Numbered from the stretch's first letter, positions 40,997-50,042 are shown. The stretch is DNA of 64,000 nt from RBC074 sp964470555 (GCA_964470555.1 CAYYDG010000033.1:15433-79432); one strand, 5' to 3'. Made by a program: numbers and translations. The notes: generated from the sequence alone by a model not told the origin.

Positions 40997-41962
40997 ATGA
41001 GTAAGAAACGCTTTTTGGTTACCGGCGGAGCAGGATTTATTGGCTCGCATTTGGTGGATCGGTTGCTGGCGCAAAATCCTGCGCGGGTCACTGTCGTAGA
41101 CAATTTCGACGAATTTTACGACCAACACACCAAACGCTTTAACATCGAATCTCACCTTCGCCATCCGGCTTATCGGCTGATCGAAACCGACATTCGCAAT
41201 TTCAATTCGCTGCGGCAGGTTTTTTCCGAAGAACATTTCGACGTCATCATTCATCTGGCTGCCAAAGCCGGTGTCAGGCCTTCGCTGATTGACCCGCGCG
41301 GATACGAAGAAGTGAACATCGCCGGAACCGTCAACCTGTTGGAACTGGCGCAAAAAAACGGCATCAAAAAATTCGTCTTCGGCTCGTCGAGTTCGGTGTA
41401 CGGCCCGGCGGCGATTCCACCGTTCAAGGAAGACGCTCCGCTCGTCCCGATTTCGCCTTACGCGGCGACCAAAGCCGCTGGCGAATTGCTCTGTCATACG
41501 TTCAGTTATCTGCACGGCATCAACATCACCTGTCTGCGCTTTTTCACAGTCTACGGCCCGCGGCAACGCCCTGATCTGGCGATTCATAAATTCGCGCGAT
41601 TGATTGCCAGCGGACGCCCGATTCCTGTTTATGGCGACGGATTGGCCGAACGCGACTTCACTTACATTGATGACATTTTGCAAGGCGTGCTGGCGGCGAT
41701 TGATTACACTGCCACGCCGTTTGAAGTCATCAACCTTGGCGAATCGGCGACCGTCACCGTCAATCAAATGATCGAACTGCTGGAAAGCGCGCTTGGCCAA
41801 AAAGCCGTCATTGATCGCCAACCGGCTCAGGCGGGCGATATGCCACGCACTCATGCCGACATCAGCAAGGCGGCGAGGTTGTTGGGTTATAAACCGACCA
41901 CGCCGGTCGAAGCCGGGCTGAAAAAATTCGCCGACTGGTTCAAACGCGGCGCGAAAAGTTAA
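40997..41962 (+). CDS. NAD-dependent sugar-nucleotide epimerase
   Basis: ATG 40997 gives 321 residues; a GTG seven codons earlier is also open. The Rossmann motif VTGGAGFIGSHLVDRLLAQ, the catalytic YAATKAAGELLCHTFSY (YxxxK) and RFFTVYGPRQRPDLAIHKFA are typical of extended SDRs. VIHLAAKAGVRPSL with EDAPLVPISPY fits the UDP-glucuronate 4-epimerase group. It probably makes UDP-galacturonate or a related precursor for envelope polysaccharide. It diverges from the sigma factor gene. Confidence 0.88.
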   Translation: MSKKRFLVTGGAGFIGSHLVDRLLAQNPARVTVVDNFDEFYDQHTKRFNIESHLRHPAYRLIETDIRNFNSLRQVFSEEHFDVIIHLAAKAGVRPSLIDPRGYEEVNIAGTVNLLELAQKNGIKKFVFGSSSSVYGPAAIPPFKEDAPLVPISPYAATKAAGELLCHTFSYLHGINITCLRFFTVYGPRQRPDLAIHKFARLIASGRPIPVYGDGLAERDFTYIDDILQGVLAAIDYTATPFEVINLGESATVTVNQMIELLESALGQKAVIDRQPAQAGDMPRTHADISKAARLLGYKPTTPVEAGLKKFADWFKRGAKS

Positions 41963-41992
41963 AATCGCCGCGACGAATTAAGGAGGCTGACG

Positions 41993-42655
41993 ATGGCAAC
42001 TCCCAAAGCAAAACTTGACCGGCGGCTGAGCACAGTGGCCGAGTACCTGGAATTTGAACGCCAGGCTGAAGAACGTCACTACTTTGTAGACGGTGTGATT
42101 TATGCGATGGCTGGCGAAAGCTCTCGCCATAGCAACATCAATGCAAATTTGATTGCCGAAGTTACTCTTCAACTGAAGAGAACTTCTTGCCGCACATTTT
42201 CACCCAACATGAAAGTTCGAAGCGGCGAACAAACAGTTGCCAATTCTGTTAAAGGCCTTTTTTCTTACCCAGACCTGACTGTCGTTTGCGGCGAGCCTCA
42301 ATTACACGACAAAGTCGGCGACGTGCTGGTTAATCCCAAAGTCATCTTTGAAATTCTCTCGCCTTCAACTGGTGATTTCGACCGAAGCGAAAAATTTCGA
42401 CGGCTGCGAACCTACAACGAATCGCTGACCGATTACGTGCTGGTTTGGCAGACTCAGCCCTTGATCGAACATTTCGAGCGGCAACCGACCGGCCAATGGT
42501 TGATGACCGAAGTCGCCGGATTGGAACACGAACTCCACATCGCTTCGATCAACTGCCGATTGAAGCTTTCGGAAATTTACGACCGAGTCGAGTTTGAGCC
42601 GCCGATTGATCTGGAATTGGAAGAAGAGCCTGAATCTGATGAAAGCGATTCTTGA
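41993..42655 (+). CDS. Uma2 family endonuclease
   Basis: This 220-residue protein starts at ATG 41993 behind AAGGAGG. It shows the Uma2 (DUF820) restriction-like fold: ERHYFVDGVIYAMAGESSRH, SPNMKVRS, SYPDLTVVCGEP and PKVIFEILSPSTGDFDRSEK, with the D..E.S catalytic strand pattern. Uma2 proteins are abundant in cyanobacteria and Acidobacteriota and are thought to be mobile PD-(D/E)XK nucleases. A second Uma2 gene is at 44110-44973. Confidence 0.88.
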   Translation: MATPKAKLDRRLSTVAEYLEFERQAEERHYFVDGVIYAMAGESSRHSNINANLIAEVTLQLKRTSCRTFSPNMKVRSGEQTVANSVKGLFSYPDLTVVCGEPQLHDKVGDVLVNPKVIFEILSPSTGDFDRSEKFRRLRTYNESLTDYVLVWQTQPLIEHFERQPTGQWLMTEVAGLEHELHIASINCRLKLSEIYDRVEFEPPIDLELEEEPESDESDS

Positions 42656-42699
42656 CAGCCTGCGGAAGACAAACCTGGAGCTTTCAAGAAAATGTTTTT

Positions 42700-42806
42700 A
42701 ACTACGAATGGTCACAAATAATCACGAATGGAAATCGAGCAGTCTTACCTTTTGGTTTAGCTTTCTGCTTGTCTTGATTTGTGAGCATTTGTGTTTATTC
42801 GTAGTT
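42700..42806. repeat. Inverted repeat ACTACGAATGG..TTCGTAGTT
   Basis: AACTACGAATGGTCACAAAT (from 42700) and its imperfect complement GTGTTTATTCGTAGTT (ending 42806) pair over about 26 bases with about five mismatches. It belongs to the class of dispersed intergenic repeats seen throughout the window. Confidence 0.6.
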
Positions 42807-42885
42807 GATTTCCTTTTCTTCGAGCCTATAGAATCCCGGCTCGGTTTGACCGAAATTCAATCACGCCTTTTCAACGGAGAACAAT

Positions 42886-43302
42886 TTGTATAGCGAACAG
42901 TTAATGGCGCCGACTCCGGCTTCGACTGGAAAAACGATTGCGGCTTGTGTGGCCGGATTTGTTTTACCGGGACTGGGGCACGTTGTGCTCGGCAAATATG
43001 TGCGCGGCGCTCTGGTCGGCGCGGTCATCATCATCATGTTTGCGCTCGGTTTTGTGATGGAAGGCCATCTGTACAAACCCGAATCGCAAGACTGGCTGAC
43101 CTGGTTTTTCAGCTTTCTGGATGTCGGCATTGGCCTGCCGTATTTCGTTTGCCTGGCCAACGATTGGGGCTTTCAGGTGACGACAGAACAGGCGGCGAAA
43201 GTCACCTACGAATACGGCAACACTTTTTTCTGTGTCGCTGGCGCGCTGAACATGCTGGCCGTGATGGACGCTTATGACATCGGCGTCGGGAGGAAGGCAT
43301 GA
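42886..43302 (+). CDS. Small membrane protein (DUF6677-like)
   Basis: A TTG start at 42886 lies five bases behind ACGGAGA and gives 138 residues; an ATG at 42904 is the alternative. Three to four hydrophobic segments are seen (IAACVAGFVLPGLGHVVLGK, VGAVIIIMFALGFVMEG, WLTWFFSFLDVGIGLPYFV, TFFCVAGALNMLAVMDAY). The PGLGHVVLGK.RGA motif resembles TM2/DUF6677-like proteins. It overlaps the next gene by ATGA. Confidence 0.7.
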   Translation: MYSEQLMAPTPASTGKTIAACVAGFVLPGLGHVVLGKYVRGALVGAVIIIMFALGFVMEGHLYKPESQDWLTWFFSFLDVGIGLPYFVCLANDWGFQVTTEQAAKVTYEYGNTFFCVAGALNMLAVMDAYDIGVGRKA

Positions 43303-43475
43303 CGCATTTTCTGGCTTTGTTGTTGTTCAGCGCCCTGGTTTCGGTTGCCTTTGCCGTGTTGTCTGCGGAACATCACACCACGCAGGAGCGCATCAAATAC
43401 GGTTTGAAAGTGTTCGGTTATTTCGTCGGTGTAGGCTTTGTGATCGCCTGGGTGCTGTATTTTCTGCCGCTGTAA
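43299..43475 (+). CDS. 58-residue membrane protein
   Basis: This short gene starts MTHFLALLLFSALVSVAFAV, continues LSAEHHTTQERIKYGLKV and ends FVIAWVLYFLPL, with two transmembrane helices. The ATG overlaps the upstream stop by four bases, strongly implying translational coupling. It is probably a subunit or partner of the upstream membrane protein. Function is unknown. Confidence 0.72.
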   Translation: MTHFLALLLFSALVSVAFAVLSAEHHTTQERIKYGLKVFGYFVGVGFVIAWVLYFLPL

Positions 43476-43479
43476 TTCG

Positions 43480-43545
43480 ATTGCGGAGTTCAGATTGCGG
43501 ATTGCGGATTGAAGATTTTGCTCAATCCACAATCCGTTTTGGTTT
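43480..43545. repeat. GCGGATTGCGGATTG repeat cluster
   Basis: GATTGCGGAGTTCAGATTGC, then GCGGATTGCGGATTGAAG, and the complementary CAATCCACAATCCG at 43524-43537 form an imperfect inverted repeat. It is the same family as at 18140-18268 and lies between two membrane-protein genes. Confidence 0.65.
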
Positions 43546-43586
43546 TTCCGAAGCTGTCATCGCTCAGTCCACATGGAGGGTATTTT

Positions 43587-44018
43587 ATGGAACTGGATTC
43601 CACCAAACTGTTGATCCTAGGCGGCGCGCTGGTCTTGCTGGTGATTTTCTGGCTGGTCTGGAAATTCTTTTTCAGCATGGTCAAACACCTGATTATTCTG
43701 GTGCTGCTCGGCGGCATCTTTGCCGGGGTGTATTGGTATCGCAGCCTGCCGCCTCCGAAAAACCCTGCTTTCGGCAAACACGCTTACCTGACCGATAGCG
43801 GAAAATATCTGGGCATAGTCGAAGGCGAAGGCGAAGACCCACGCCGTGGCGCTGTCTGGAACATACGGCTTCCCGGCGGTTATCCGTTGATGTACGGCAA
43901 ATCCCGTGTGACGTTGAAAGACAAACGCGATTTGGCGTCGGAACCCAAATCGGAGCCGACGTCTTCGCCCACGCCTCCACCTGCCGCCAAAACCAAACCA
44001 GCGACTCCCAAAAAGTAA
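43587..44018 (+). CDS. Small membrane protein with soluble basic tail
   Basis: ATG 43587 behind GGAGGG gives 143 residues. Two transmembrane stretches (LLILGGALVLLVIFWLVWKF, HLIILVLLGGIFAGVYWY) are followed by a soluble region GEGEDPRRGAVWNIRLPGGY and a Ser/Pro/Lys-rich tail ending PATPKK. It matches no family I know. Confidence 0.65.
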   Translation: MELDSTKLLILGGALVLLVIFWLVWKFFFSMVKHLIILVLLGGIFAGVYWYRSLPPPKNPAFGKHAYLTDSGKYLGIVEGEGEDPRRGAVWNIRLPGGYPLMYGKSRVTLKDKRDLASEPKSEPTSSPTPPPAAKTKPATPKK

Positions 44019-44109
44019 GCCGCGGTTTTCAGCGCCGGTTGAGAAGTTGGTCAAGCCAGTTTAGACTGCGTGCCTTATTAATGCCGCTTCTGCCCAACGG
44101 AGATTCCTT

Positions 44110-44973
44110 ATGGTTCAAACACAAACCTCTCTTGCGCCGACTGCCTTCGTGCCAGACGAAGAGCTAATTTCTGAAGTCGAAGCTTACATGGAAACTTTGG
44201 TGACGGAGGACGACACACCTGTGGAGAACTGGTTTTCAGAACGTCAGAGAACACTGCTGACCGAACCTTTGGATAATTGGCATCCGGTTGACGAAACTGG
44301 CGAGCCAAGAAAATTTCTGGCGGGATCGGATGTCGGAATTTTCTGGATGTTGCGCCATCCACCGCTGGCGCCAGATATGTTTCTAAGCTTGGACACGCAA
44401 TTGGAAATTGAAAAGCCTGGCGATTGGTGGCGAAAAAAGAATCGTTCTTATTTCGTCTGGGAACACGGCAAAGCGCCGGACGTGGTTGTCGAAATCGTCT
44501 CCAACCGGCAAGGCAACGAAAAAGGCACCAAGTGGCGCGATTACGCTTTGATGGGCGTAGCTTATTACGTGGTGTTCGATCCCAGCCTTCAACTTAAAGA
44601 CGAAATCCTGCGGATATTCAAACTCGATGGGCGACGTTATGTCTCGTATGACAAAACCTATTTTACAGATATTGGAATAGGGCTGACCTTGTGGGAAGGC
44701 GTTTATAAAGACAGCCCGGTGACGACCTGGTTGCGCTGGTGTGACGAAACAGGTGAAGTATTCCCAACCGGCAAAGAAATAGCAGTCAGATCTCTGGCAA
44801 AAGCTGACCAGGAAGCCCAGCGCGCCACTCAGGAAGCCCAGCGCGCCGCTCAGGAAGCCCAGCGCGCCGCTCAGGAAGCCCAGCGCGCCGCTCAGGAAGC
44901 CGAAAAGTCGAAACTTCTGGCCGCGAAGCTGCGCGAGCTTGGCATTGATCCCGATCAGGTTTTGCAACAATAA
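44110..44973 (+). CDS. Uma2 family endonuclease with C-terminal heptad-repeat tail
   Basis: This 287-residue protein carries a Uma2 core (FLAGSDVGIFWMLRHPPLAP, DMFLSLDTQLEI, GKAPDVVVEIVSNRQGNEKG, YALMGVAYYVVFDPSLQ). Residues 233-270 are a run of QEAQRA(T/A) heptads, a likely coiled coil, encoded by four 21-base direct repeats (44809-44892). The tail ends KLRELGIDPDQVLQQ. Tails of this type are common in cyanobacterial Uma2 proteins and vary in repeat number. Confidence 0.85.
   Translation: MVQTQTSLAPTAFVPDEELISEVEAYMETLVTEDDTPVENWFSERQRTLLTEPLDNWHPVDETGEPRKFLAGSDVGIFWMLRHPPLAPDMFLSLDTQLEIEKPGDWWRKKNRSYFVWEHGKAPDVVVEIVSNRQGNEKGTKWRDYALMGVAYYVVFDPSLQLKDEILRIFKLDGRRYVSYDKTYFTDIGIGLTLWEGVYKDSPVTTWLRWCDETGEVFPTGKEIAVRSLAKADQEAQRATQEAQRAAQEAQRAAQEAQRAAQEAEKSKLLAAKLRELGIDPDQVLQQ
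44809..44892 (+). repeat. Four tandem 21-base direct repeats inside the Uma2 gene
   Basis: The unit CAGGAAGCCCAGCGCGCCRC + T repeats four times at 44809, 44830, 44851 and 44872, followed by a partial unit. It encodes seven-residue units and keeps the frame, so changes in copy number would lengthen or shorten the coiled coil without disrupting the gene. Confidence 0.88.
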
Positions 44974-44990
44974 CTGCTGCGAAGAATTTT

Positions 44991-45770
44991 ATGCCGCTGC
45001 ACGACACAGAAGCTTTTGTGCTCCGCACTTTTTCTCTGAAAGAAGCTGACAAAATTTGCGTCTTCTTCACCCGCGAAGCCGGAAAAGTTCGCGGCATTGC
45101 GCACGGAGCCAGAAAGCTACGCAGCCGGTTCGGAGCCAGTCTGGAACCCTTCACCGAAGTGACGCTGACGTACTTTGCCAAAGAAAATCAGGAATTGGTT
45201 TCGATTTCCGCCTGCGAAATTTTACGGTCGCAGTTTGTCGCCGGATTGAGCAGCGAACGAATGGGCGTGATGCAATACTGGGCGGAGTTGGTGGATTCGT
45301 TTTTGCTCGATCACGAACCGAACGATGCAGCGTATCGGCTGATTGCCGCTGCGCTTGATGCCCTGCGTCAGGCGGAAACCGACAACCTGATGCCTTTGGC
45401 GAGGTATTACGAAATCTGCCGATACTTTGAAATCTGGATGCTGAAGCTGGCAGGATTTTTTCCTGACTGGCGCACATGCGGACTCTGCGAAAAAGACCTG
45501 AGCGGTGAACAAGCCGTTTATCTGACCAACGAAGGAATGCCGCAATGTTTGAATTGTAGCGGGCAGCGCGGCGAAGAGTTACGTCCGGCGGTCTGGCACA
45601 CCATTCAGGAAATCTTGACGCAATCCCCCTCAAAATTTTTGTCGCTGACCCGTGAACATGGCTTGCTTAATCAGGTCGGCAACATCGCCACACGATTGAT
45701 CGCGCGCGCGCTGGAACGCGAGCCGCGATCTTATGAAGTTCTGAGCCGGTTGCGACCGGTTATGACATAA
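44991..45770 (+). CDS. recO: DNA repair protein RecO
   Basis: This 259-residue protein has MPLHDTEAFVLRTFSLKEAD at its OB-fold start, GKVRGIAHGARKLRSRFGAS, EPFTEVTLTYFAKENQELVS, and the zinc site CGLCEKDL with QCLNCSGQ. RecO binds ssDNA and SSB and helps load RecA with RecR. Length and motif order are normal. The start lies 17 bases after the Uma2 stop. Confidence 0.95.
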   Translation: MPLHDTEAFVLRTFSLKEADKICVFFTREAGKVRGIAHGARKLRSRFGASLEPFTEVTLTYFAKENQELVSISACEILRSQFVAGLSSERMGVMQYWAELVDSFLLDHEPNDAAYRLIAAALDALRQAETDNLMPLARYYEICRYFEIWMLKLAGFFPDWRTCGLCEKDLSGEQAVYLTNEGMPQCLNCSGQRGEELRPAVWHTIQEILTQSPSKFLSLTREHGLLNQVGNIATRLIARALEREPRSYEVLSRLRPVMT

Positions 45771-45774
45771 GCAT

Positions 45775-45838
45775 GTAGTCCCGCCTTCAGGCGGAAGGAC
45801 TTGACTATTATCCTCATTCCGCCTGAAGGCGGGACTAC
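45775..45838. repeat. 21-bp perfect inverted repeat, CCGCCTTCAGGCGG type
   Basis: Bases 45775-45795 (GTAGTCCCGCCTTCAGGCGG + A) and 45818-45838 are perfect complements. Each arm is itself partly palindromic. This lies between recO and ppdK, with a 22-base loop. It is a dispersed repeat and possibly a transcript-end structure. Confidence 0.8.
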
Positions 45839-45868
45839 GAACATTCTTCAGGAGAAAATAAAACTGCA

Positions 45869-48634
45869 ATGAGTACGAAATACGTTTATCTGTTTGCCCA
45901 GGGACAAACCGAAGGCACAGGAAAAATGAAAGATTTGCTCGGCGGCAAAGGCTCCGGCCTGGCCGAAATGACCAACGCTGGGATGCCGGTTCCGCCCGGT
46001 TTCACCATCACCACCGAAGCCTGCAACGCTTATTACACCAGCGGCGAACGATTCCCCGAAGGTATGTGGGAACAGGCTTTGGAAGCTCTGGCCAAAGTCG
46101 AAGCCGTGACCGGCAAAAAATTCGGCGGCTCGGATAATCCGCTGCTGGTTTCGGTCCGTTCCGGCGCAAAGTTTTCGATGCCGGGCATGATGGACACAGT
46201 TCTGAACCTGGGCTTGAACGACGAAACTCGCGTTGCCCTGGCTCGCATGACCAACAACGAACGCTTTTCGTGGGATGCCTATCGCCGCTTCATTCAGTTG
46301 TTCGGCAAGATCGTGCTCAACATTGATTCCGAAAAGTTCGAGCACGTGTTTGACGGATACAAAAAACAACTCGGCGTCAAAGGCGATACCGACGTGGATG
46401 CCGAAACGCTGGCCAAAGTCGTCGCCGATTACAAAGCCATAGTCAAAAAAGAAACCGGCACCCCGTTCCCGACCGATCCGCTGGAACAGGTGAAATACGC
46501 GATCAGAGCCGTGTTCGCTTCGTGGAATGGCCGTCGCGCCAAAGATTACCGCCGCATCAACAAGATTGACGACAAGCTGGGAACCGCCGTCAACGTGCAG
46601 ACGATGGTCTTCGGCAACATGGGCGAAGATTCCGGCACGGGCGTGGCGTTCACGCGCGACGTTTCGACCGGCGAAAAAGTCCTTTACGGCGAATATCTGC
46701 AAAATGCGCAGGGCGAAGACGTGGTCGCGGGCATCCGCACGCCGAAGAAAATCGCGCAGCTTCACGAAGAAATGCCGGAGATGTACAACCAGTTCGTCGA
46801 GCTGGCCAACCGTCTGGAGCGTCATTACAAAGACGTGCAGGACATGGAATTCACCATCGAACGCGGCAAGCTGTACATGCTGCAAACCCGCAACGCCAAA
46901 CGTACCGGCGCAGCCGCCGTTCGCGTTGCCGTCGAAATGGTTGAAGAAGGCGTGATTGACAAAGCCACCGCCATTCAGCGCGTCGAACCGGCACAGCTCG
47001 ATCAATTGCTGCATCCGATGATTGACCCGAAAGCCAATCTGAACGTGATTGCGACGGGCTTGCCTGCGTCGCCCGGAGCCGCTTCGGGCACGGCAGTGTT
47101 CGATCCGGATGAAGCCGAAGAACTGGCCAAAGAAGGCAAAAAGGTCATCCTGGTCCGCACGGAAACTTCGCCGGAAGATTTTCACGGCATGGTTGCCGCT
47201 CAAGCGATTCTGACTTCGCGCGGCGGTATGACTTCGCACGCGGCTGTCGTCGCGCGCGGAATGGGCAAATGCTGTGTGGCGGGTTGCGATCAGGTCGTCG
47301 TTGATTACGCCAACCAGCAATTCACCGTCGGCGACATCATCGTCAAAAAAGGCGAACCGCTGACGCTTGATGGTTCGACGGGACGCGTCATTCTGGGCGA
47401 AGTTCCGCTGATCAAACCCGAAGTCAGCGGCCATTTCAAAACGCTGATGGAATGGGTCAACGAATATCGCAAGTTGGGCGTGCGCGCCAACGCCGACACG
47501 CCGCACGATTCTGAAGTCGCGCGCGGATTCGGCGCGGAAGGCATCGGATTGTGCCGCACCGAGCACATGTTCTTCGAAGGCGACCGCATTGACAGCGTCC
47601 GCCAGATGATCCTGTCTTCGTCGGACTTCAAATCGCTGGAATCGCAACTGGCCACAGCACGCGCTGATGCTGAAAAGTCTGGTTCGAAAGACGCCAAAAA
47701 GCGCGTCAAAGACCTGGAAAAGAAAATTGCCAAACCGGAGCAGTTGTACAAAGGCGCGTTGGCCGATTTGCTGGAACTGCAACGCGAAGATTTCGTCGGC
47801 ATTTTCCGCGCGATGAATGGCTTCCCTGTGACAATCCGCACGCTGGATCCGCCGCTTCACGAATTCGTTCCGCACGACGACAAGACGCTGAAAGAACTGG
47901 CTGCCAAGATCAAAATGCCGTTCAAGGAAGCGAAAGCCAAAGTCGCTTCGCTGCACGAATTCAACCCTATGCTCGGTCATCGCGGTTGCCGTTTGGGAAT
48001 CATCTATCCCGAAATTACGGAAATGCAGGCGCGCGCCATTTTTGAAGCTGCCGTCAAGGTGAAAGCCGAAGGCGTCGTCGTCAAACCGGAAATCATGATT
48101 CCGCTGGTTGGCAACGTCATCGAATTGAAGCTGCAAACCGATGTCGTGCGTCGCGTCGCCGATGAAGTCTTCGCGGCAACGGGTCAATCGGTTGAATATC
48201 TGGTTGGCACCATGATTGAAGTCCCGCGCGCTGCGCTGACGGCCAATCAAATTGCCGAGACGGCAGAGTTCTTCAGCTTCGGCACGAACGACCTGACGCA
48301 AATGACTATGGGCTTGAGCCGCGACGATTCCGGCAAATTCCTTCCGGCCTATGTCGAGAAGAAAATTTACGGCGACGATCCGTTCCAGGTGCTCGATCAG
48401 ACCGGCGTTGGCCAATTGGTCGAAATCGGCATCCAGAAAGGCCGTTCGACTAAAGCGGATCTGAAAGTCGGCATTTGCGGCGAACACGGAGGCGATCCCG
48501 AATCCGTGATCTTCTGTCACAAGGTCGGCATGAACTACGTCAGTTGTTCGCCGTACCGCGTGCCGATCGCACTGCTGGCCGCTGCTCACGCGGCGCTGGC
48601 GGATAAAGGCGCTGCCAAAACGACAACCGCCTAG
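45869..48634 (+). CDS. ppdK: Pyruvate, phosphate dikinase
   Basis: This 921-residue enzyme starts at ATG 45869 behind AGGAGAAAAT. The ATP-grasp domain has GGKGSGLAEMTNAGMPVPPG, SVRSGAKFSMPGMMDTVLNL and DSGTGVAFTRDVSTGEKVLY. The swivelling domain has GGMTSHAAVVARGMGKCCVA with the phosphorylated histidine. The C-terminal PEP-binding barrel has LCRTEHMFFEGDRI, MLGHRGCRLGIIYPEI and GICGEHGGDP. It interconverts pyruvate, ATP and phosphate with PEP, AMP and PPi. A strong terminator follows. Confidence 0.97.
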   Translation: MSTKYVYLFAQGQTEGTGKMKDLLGGKGSGLAEMTNAGMPVPPGFTITTEACNAYYTSGERFPEGMWEQALEALAKVEAVTGKKFGGSDNPLLVSVRSGAKFSMPGMMDTVLNLGLNDETRVALARMTNNERFSWDAYRRFIQLFGKIVLNIDSEKFEHVFDGYKKQLGVKGDTDVDAETLAKVVADYKAIVKKETGTPFPTDPLEQVKYAIRAVFASWNGRRAKDYRRINKIDDKLGTAVNVQTMVFGNMGEDSGTGVAFTRDVSTGEKVLYGEYLQNAQGEDVVAGIRTPKKIAQLHEEMPEMYNQFVELANRLERHYKDVQDMEFTIERGKLYMLQTRNAKRTGAAAVRVAVEMVEEGVIDKATAIQRVEPAQLDQLLHPMIDPKANLNVIATGLPASPGAASGTAVFDPDEAEELAKEGKKVILVRTETSPEDFHGMVAAQAILTSRGGMTSHAAVVARGMGKCCVAGCDQVVVDYANQQFTVGDIIVKKGEPLTLDGSTGRVILGEVPLIKPEVSGHFKTLMEWVNEYRKLGVRANADTPHDSEVARGFGAEGIGLCRTEHMFFEGDRIDSVRQMILSSSDFKSLESQLATARADAEKSGSKDAKKRVKDLEKKIAKPEQLYKGALADLLELQREDFVGIFRAMNGFPVTIRTLDPPLHEFVPHDDKTLKELAAKIKMPFKEAKAKVASLHEFNPMLGHRGCRLGIIYPEITEMQARAIFEAAVKVKAEGVVVKPEIMIPLVGNVIELKLQTDVVRRVADEVFAATGQSVEYLVGTMIEVPRAALTANQIAETAEFFSFGTNDLTQMTMGLSRDDSGKFLPAYVEKKIYGDDPFQVLDQTGVGQLVEIGIQKGRSTKADLKVGICGEHGGDPESVIFCHKVGMNYVSCSPYRVPIALLAAAHAALADKGAAKTTTA

Positions 48635-48661
48635 TCAAATCACAACTAGCGAACGTAAAAT

Positions 48662-48700
48662 GCGGATCGAAGAGTTATCAATTCTTCGATCCGCTTTTTT
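48662..48700 (+). terminator. Rho-independent terminator after ppdK
   Basis: A perfect 12-bp stem GCGGATCGAAGA / TCTTCGATCCGC encloses a nine-base loop and is followed by six T residues. It starts 28 bases after the ppdK stop. Confidence 0.92.
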
Positions 48701-48717
48701 GTGAAAGGAGGGCAAAA

Positions 48718-49008
48718 ATGATGCTGTCGGTAAAAGGCGAATTCCATAATGGAGTCGCCGCACCAGTTACCAAAGTCGAAGGCCGCGAAGGCCAGCAGGT
48801 CATAATCACTTTTTTGGACGATTCATTGTCTCATCCGTTGCCGGAGCCACCAACAATCGCCGTAAATGGATCGTCAAACGATTTGGAAGATGATCCTTTA
48901 ATGAAGTTGATTGCCGAATGTGCGACTGACACTGGCATTAGTGACCTCGCTCACGAACACGACCATTATCTGTACGGAACACCAAAGCGCGGGGATTATG
49001 GCAAGTAA
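48718..49008 (+). CDS. Probable VapB-like antitoxin
   Basis: This 96-residue protein starts at ATG 48718 behind AAAGGAGGG (a second ATG follows directly). It is acidic with the C-terminal pattern DDPLMKLIAECATDTGISDL, then AHEHDHYLYGTPKRG, found in antitoxins next to PIN-domain toxins. It overlaps the toxin gene by 11 bases. The N-terminal part (MMLSVKGEFHNGVAAPVTKV) resembles the short beta-rich DNA-binding form of such antitoxins. Confidence 0.78.
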   Translation: MMLSVKGEFHNGVAAPVTKVEGREGQQVIITFLDDSLSHPLPEPPTIAVNGSSNDLEDDPLMKLIAECATDTGISDLAHEHDHYLYGTPKRGDYGK

Positions 49009-49408
49009 AGTTTTTGTTGATACAGCCGCTTGGCTGTCGTTGTTCAACCTTCGAGATGGCTCACGTGCTGCGGCAATGAAAGTCATGGCGCAGTTGCGTC
49101 GGCAAAAACGCAAGCTGGTCACCAGCGAATTCGTGATTTTGGAATTGGCTGACGGTTTATCAAAACCCCCAGTCCGCACCAACGCTGTCGGCTATATTGA
49201 AGGTATAAGGCAGTCGGAAGACATAGAGGTCATCCCTCTCAGCCGCGATTTGCTTGACCAGGCTTGGGATTTGTACTGTCACCGCTCGGACAAAGGATGG
49301 GGCTTGACCGATTGCACCAGCTTCGTTGTGATGGAGATGGAACAGATTTCCGAAGCCTTTACTTCCGACCATCATTTTGAACAGGCCGGTTTCACCAAAC
49401 TTTTGTGA
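48998..49408 (+). CDS. PIN-domain toxin (VapC-like)
   Basis: ATG 48998 gives 136 residues. The PIN catalytic acids are visible in MASKVFVDTAAWLSLFN (D8), SEFVILELADGL (E) and GWGLTDCTSFVVMEM, SEAFTSDHHFEQAGF (D...D). It is a Mg-dependent RNase toxin. Overlap with the upstream antitoxin gene marks a type II toxin-antitoxin operon. Confidence 0.88.
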   Translation: MASKVFVDTAAWLSLFNLRDGSRAAAMKVMAQLRRQKRKLVTSEFVILELADGLSKPPVRTNAVGYIEGIRQSEDIEVIPLSRDLLDQAWDLYCHRSDKGWGLTDCTSFVVMEMEQISEAFTSDHHFEQAGFTKLL

Positions 49409-49451
49409 GCTTATGTTTGTCGCCGACACCATCAACTTCCGGGAGATCGTG

Positions 49452-50042
49452 ATGAAAGAAGCTCTGCCGCTGGCCACGATTCAGAACGCGGTGATTGACT
49501 TCCTGCGCGGACGCGACGACGTGGTTCTCTTCGGCGCGCAAGCCGTCAACGTCTACGTCAACGAACCGCGCGCGACTCAGGATGTGGATTTGATGTCCAC
49601 GCGCGCCGCTGATTTGGCAGAAGAATTGGCGAGCCAATTGAGCCGACGCTTTCACGTCTCCATCGCCTCAAAGAAAAACAAACTCGGAAACAGCCATAGG
49701 CTGCTTCAGTTGCGAGACAACGAAACTCGGAATTTGGTTGATGTCAGGTCCGTAGAAACACTGCCAGAAGCGCTGCGAATTGAAAACGTTCTGGTTGCGT
49801 CGCCTGTCGAATTGATCGCCAGCAAAGTGATTTCCCACCATCGCAGACGCGGCAGGCCAAAATCGTGGACTGACTGGCGCGATTTGACTTTGCTGCTGCT
49901 GACCTTTCCCGAATTGAAATGTGATCCCGGCCCCGTGACGGAAAGTTTGAATGCTGCAAACGTAGATCAAAACGTACTGACCATTTGGCGCGAACTGGTA
50001 GCACAGGAAATTTTGCCTCAAACCGACGAAGATGACTTTTGA
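49452..50042 (+). CDS. Nucleotidyltransferase-fold protein
   Basis: ATG 49452 behind CGGGAGATCG gives 196 residues; an ATG at 49413 lacks a good ribosome site. The core VVLFGAQAVNVYVNEPRATQ, then DVDLMSTRAADL, is the nucleotidyltransferase motif, with later EALRIENVLVASPVELIASK. It is similar in type, though not in detail, to the protein at 26632-27252. It may be an AbiEii-like defence or toxin protein. Its end overlaps the next gene by 11 bases. Confidence 0.75.
   Translation: MKEALPLATIQNAVIDFLRGRDDVVLFGAQAVNVYVNEPRATQDVDLMSTRAADLAEELASQLSRRFHVSIASKKNKLGNSHRLLQLRDNETRNLVDVRSVETLPEALRIENVLVASPVELIASKVISHHRRRGRPKSWTDWRDLTLLLLTFPELKCDPGPVTESLNAANVDQNVLTIWRELVAQEILPQTDEDDF

Noticed and set aside
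45848..48589. 913-codon open frame opposite ppdK
   Set aside because: It is antisense to an unmistakable pyruvate phosphate dikinase and has no family motif or ribosome site. Long antisense frames are common in GC-rich coding regions. Similar cases at 6796-8037, 8256-9608 and 4112-4873 were rejected for the same reason.
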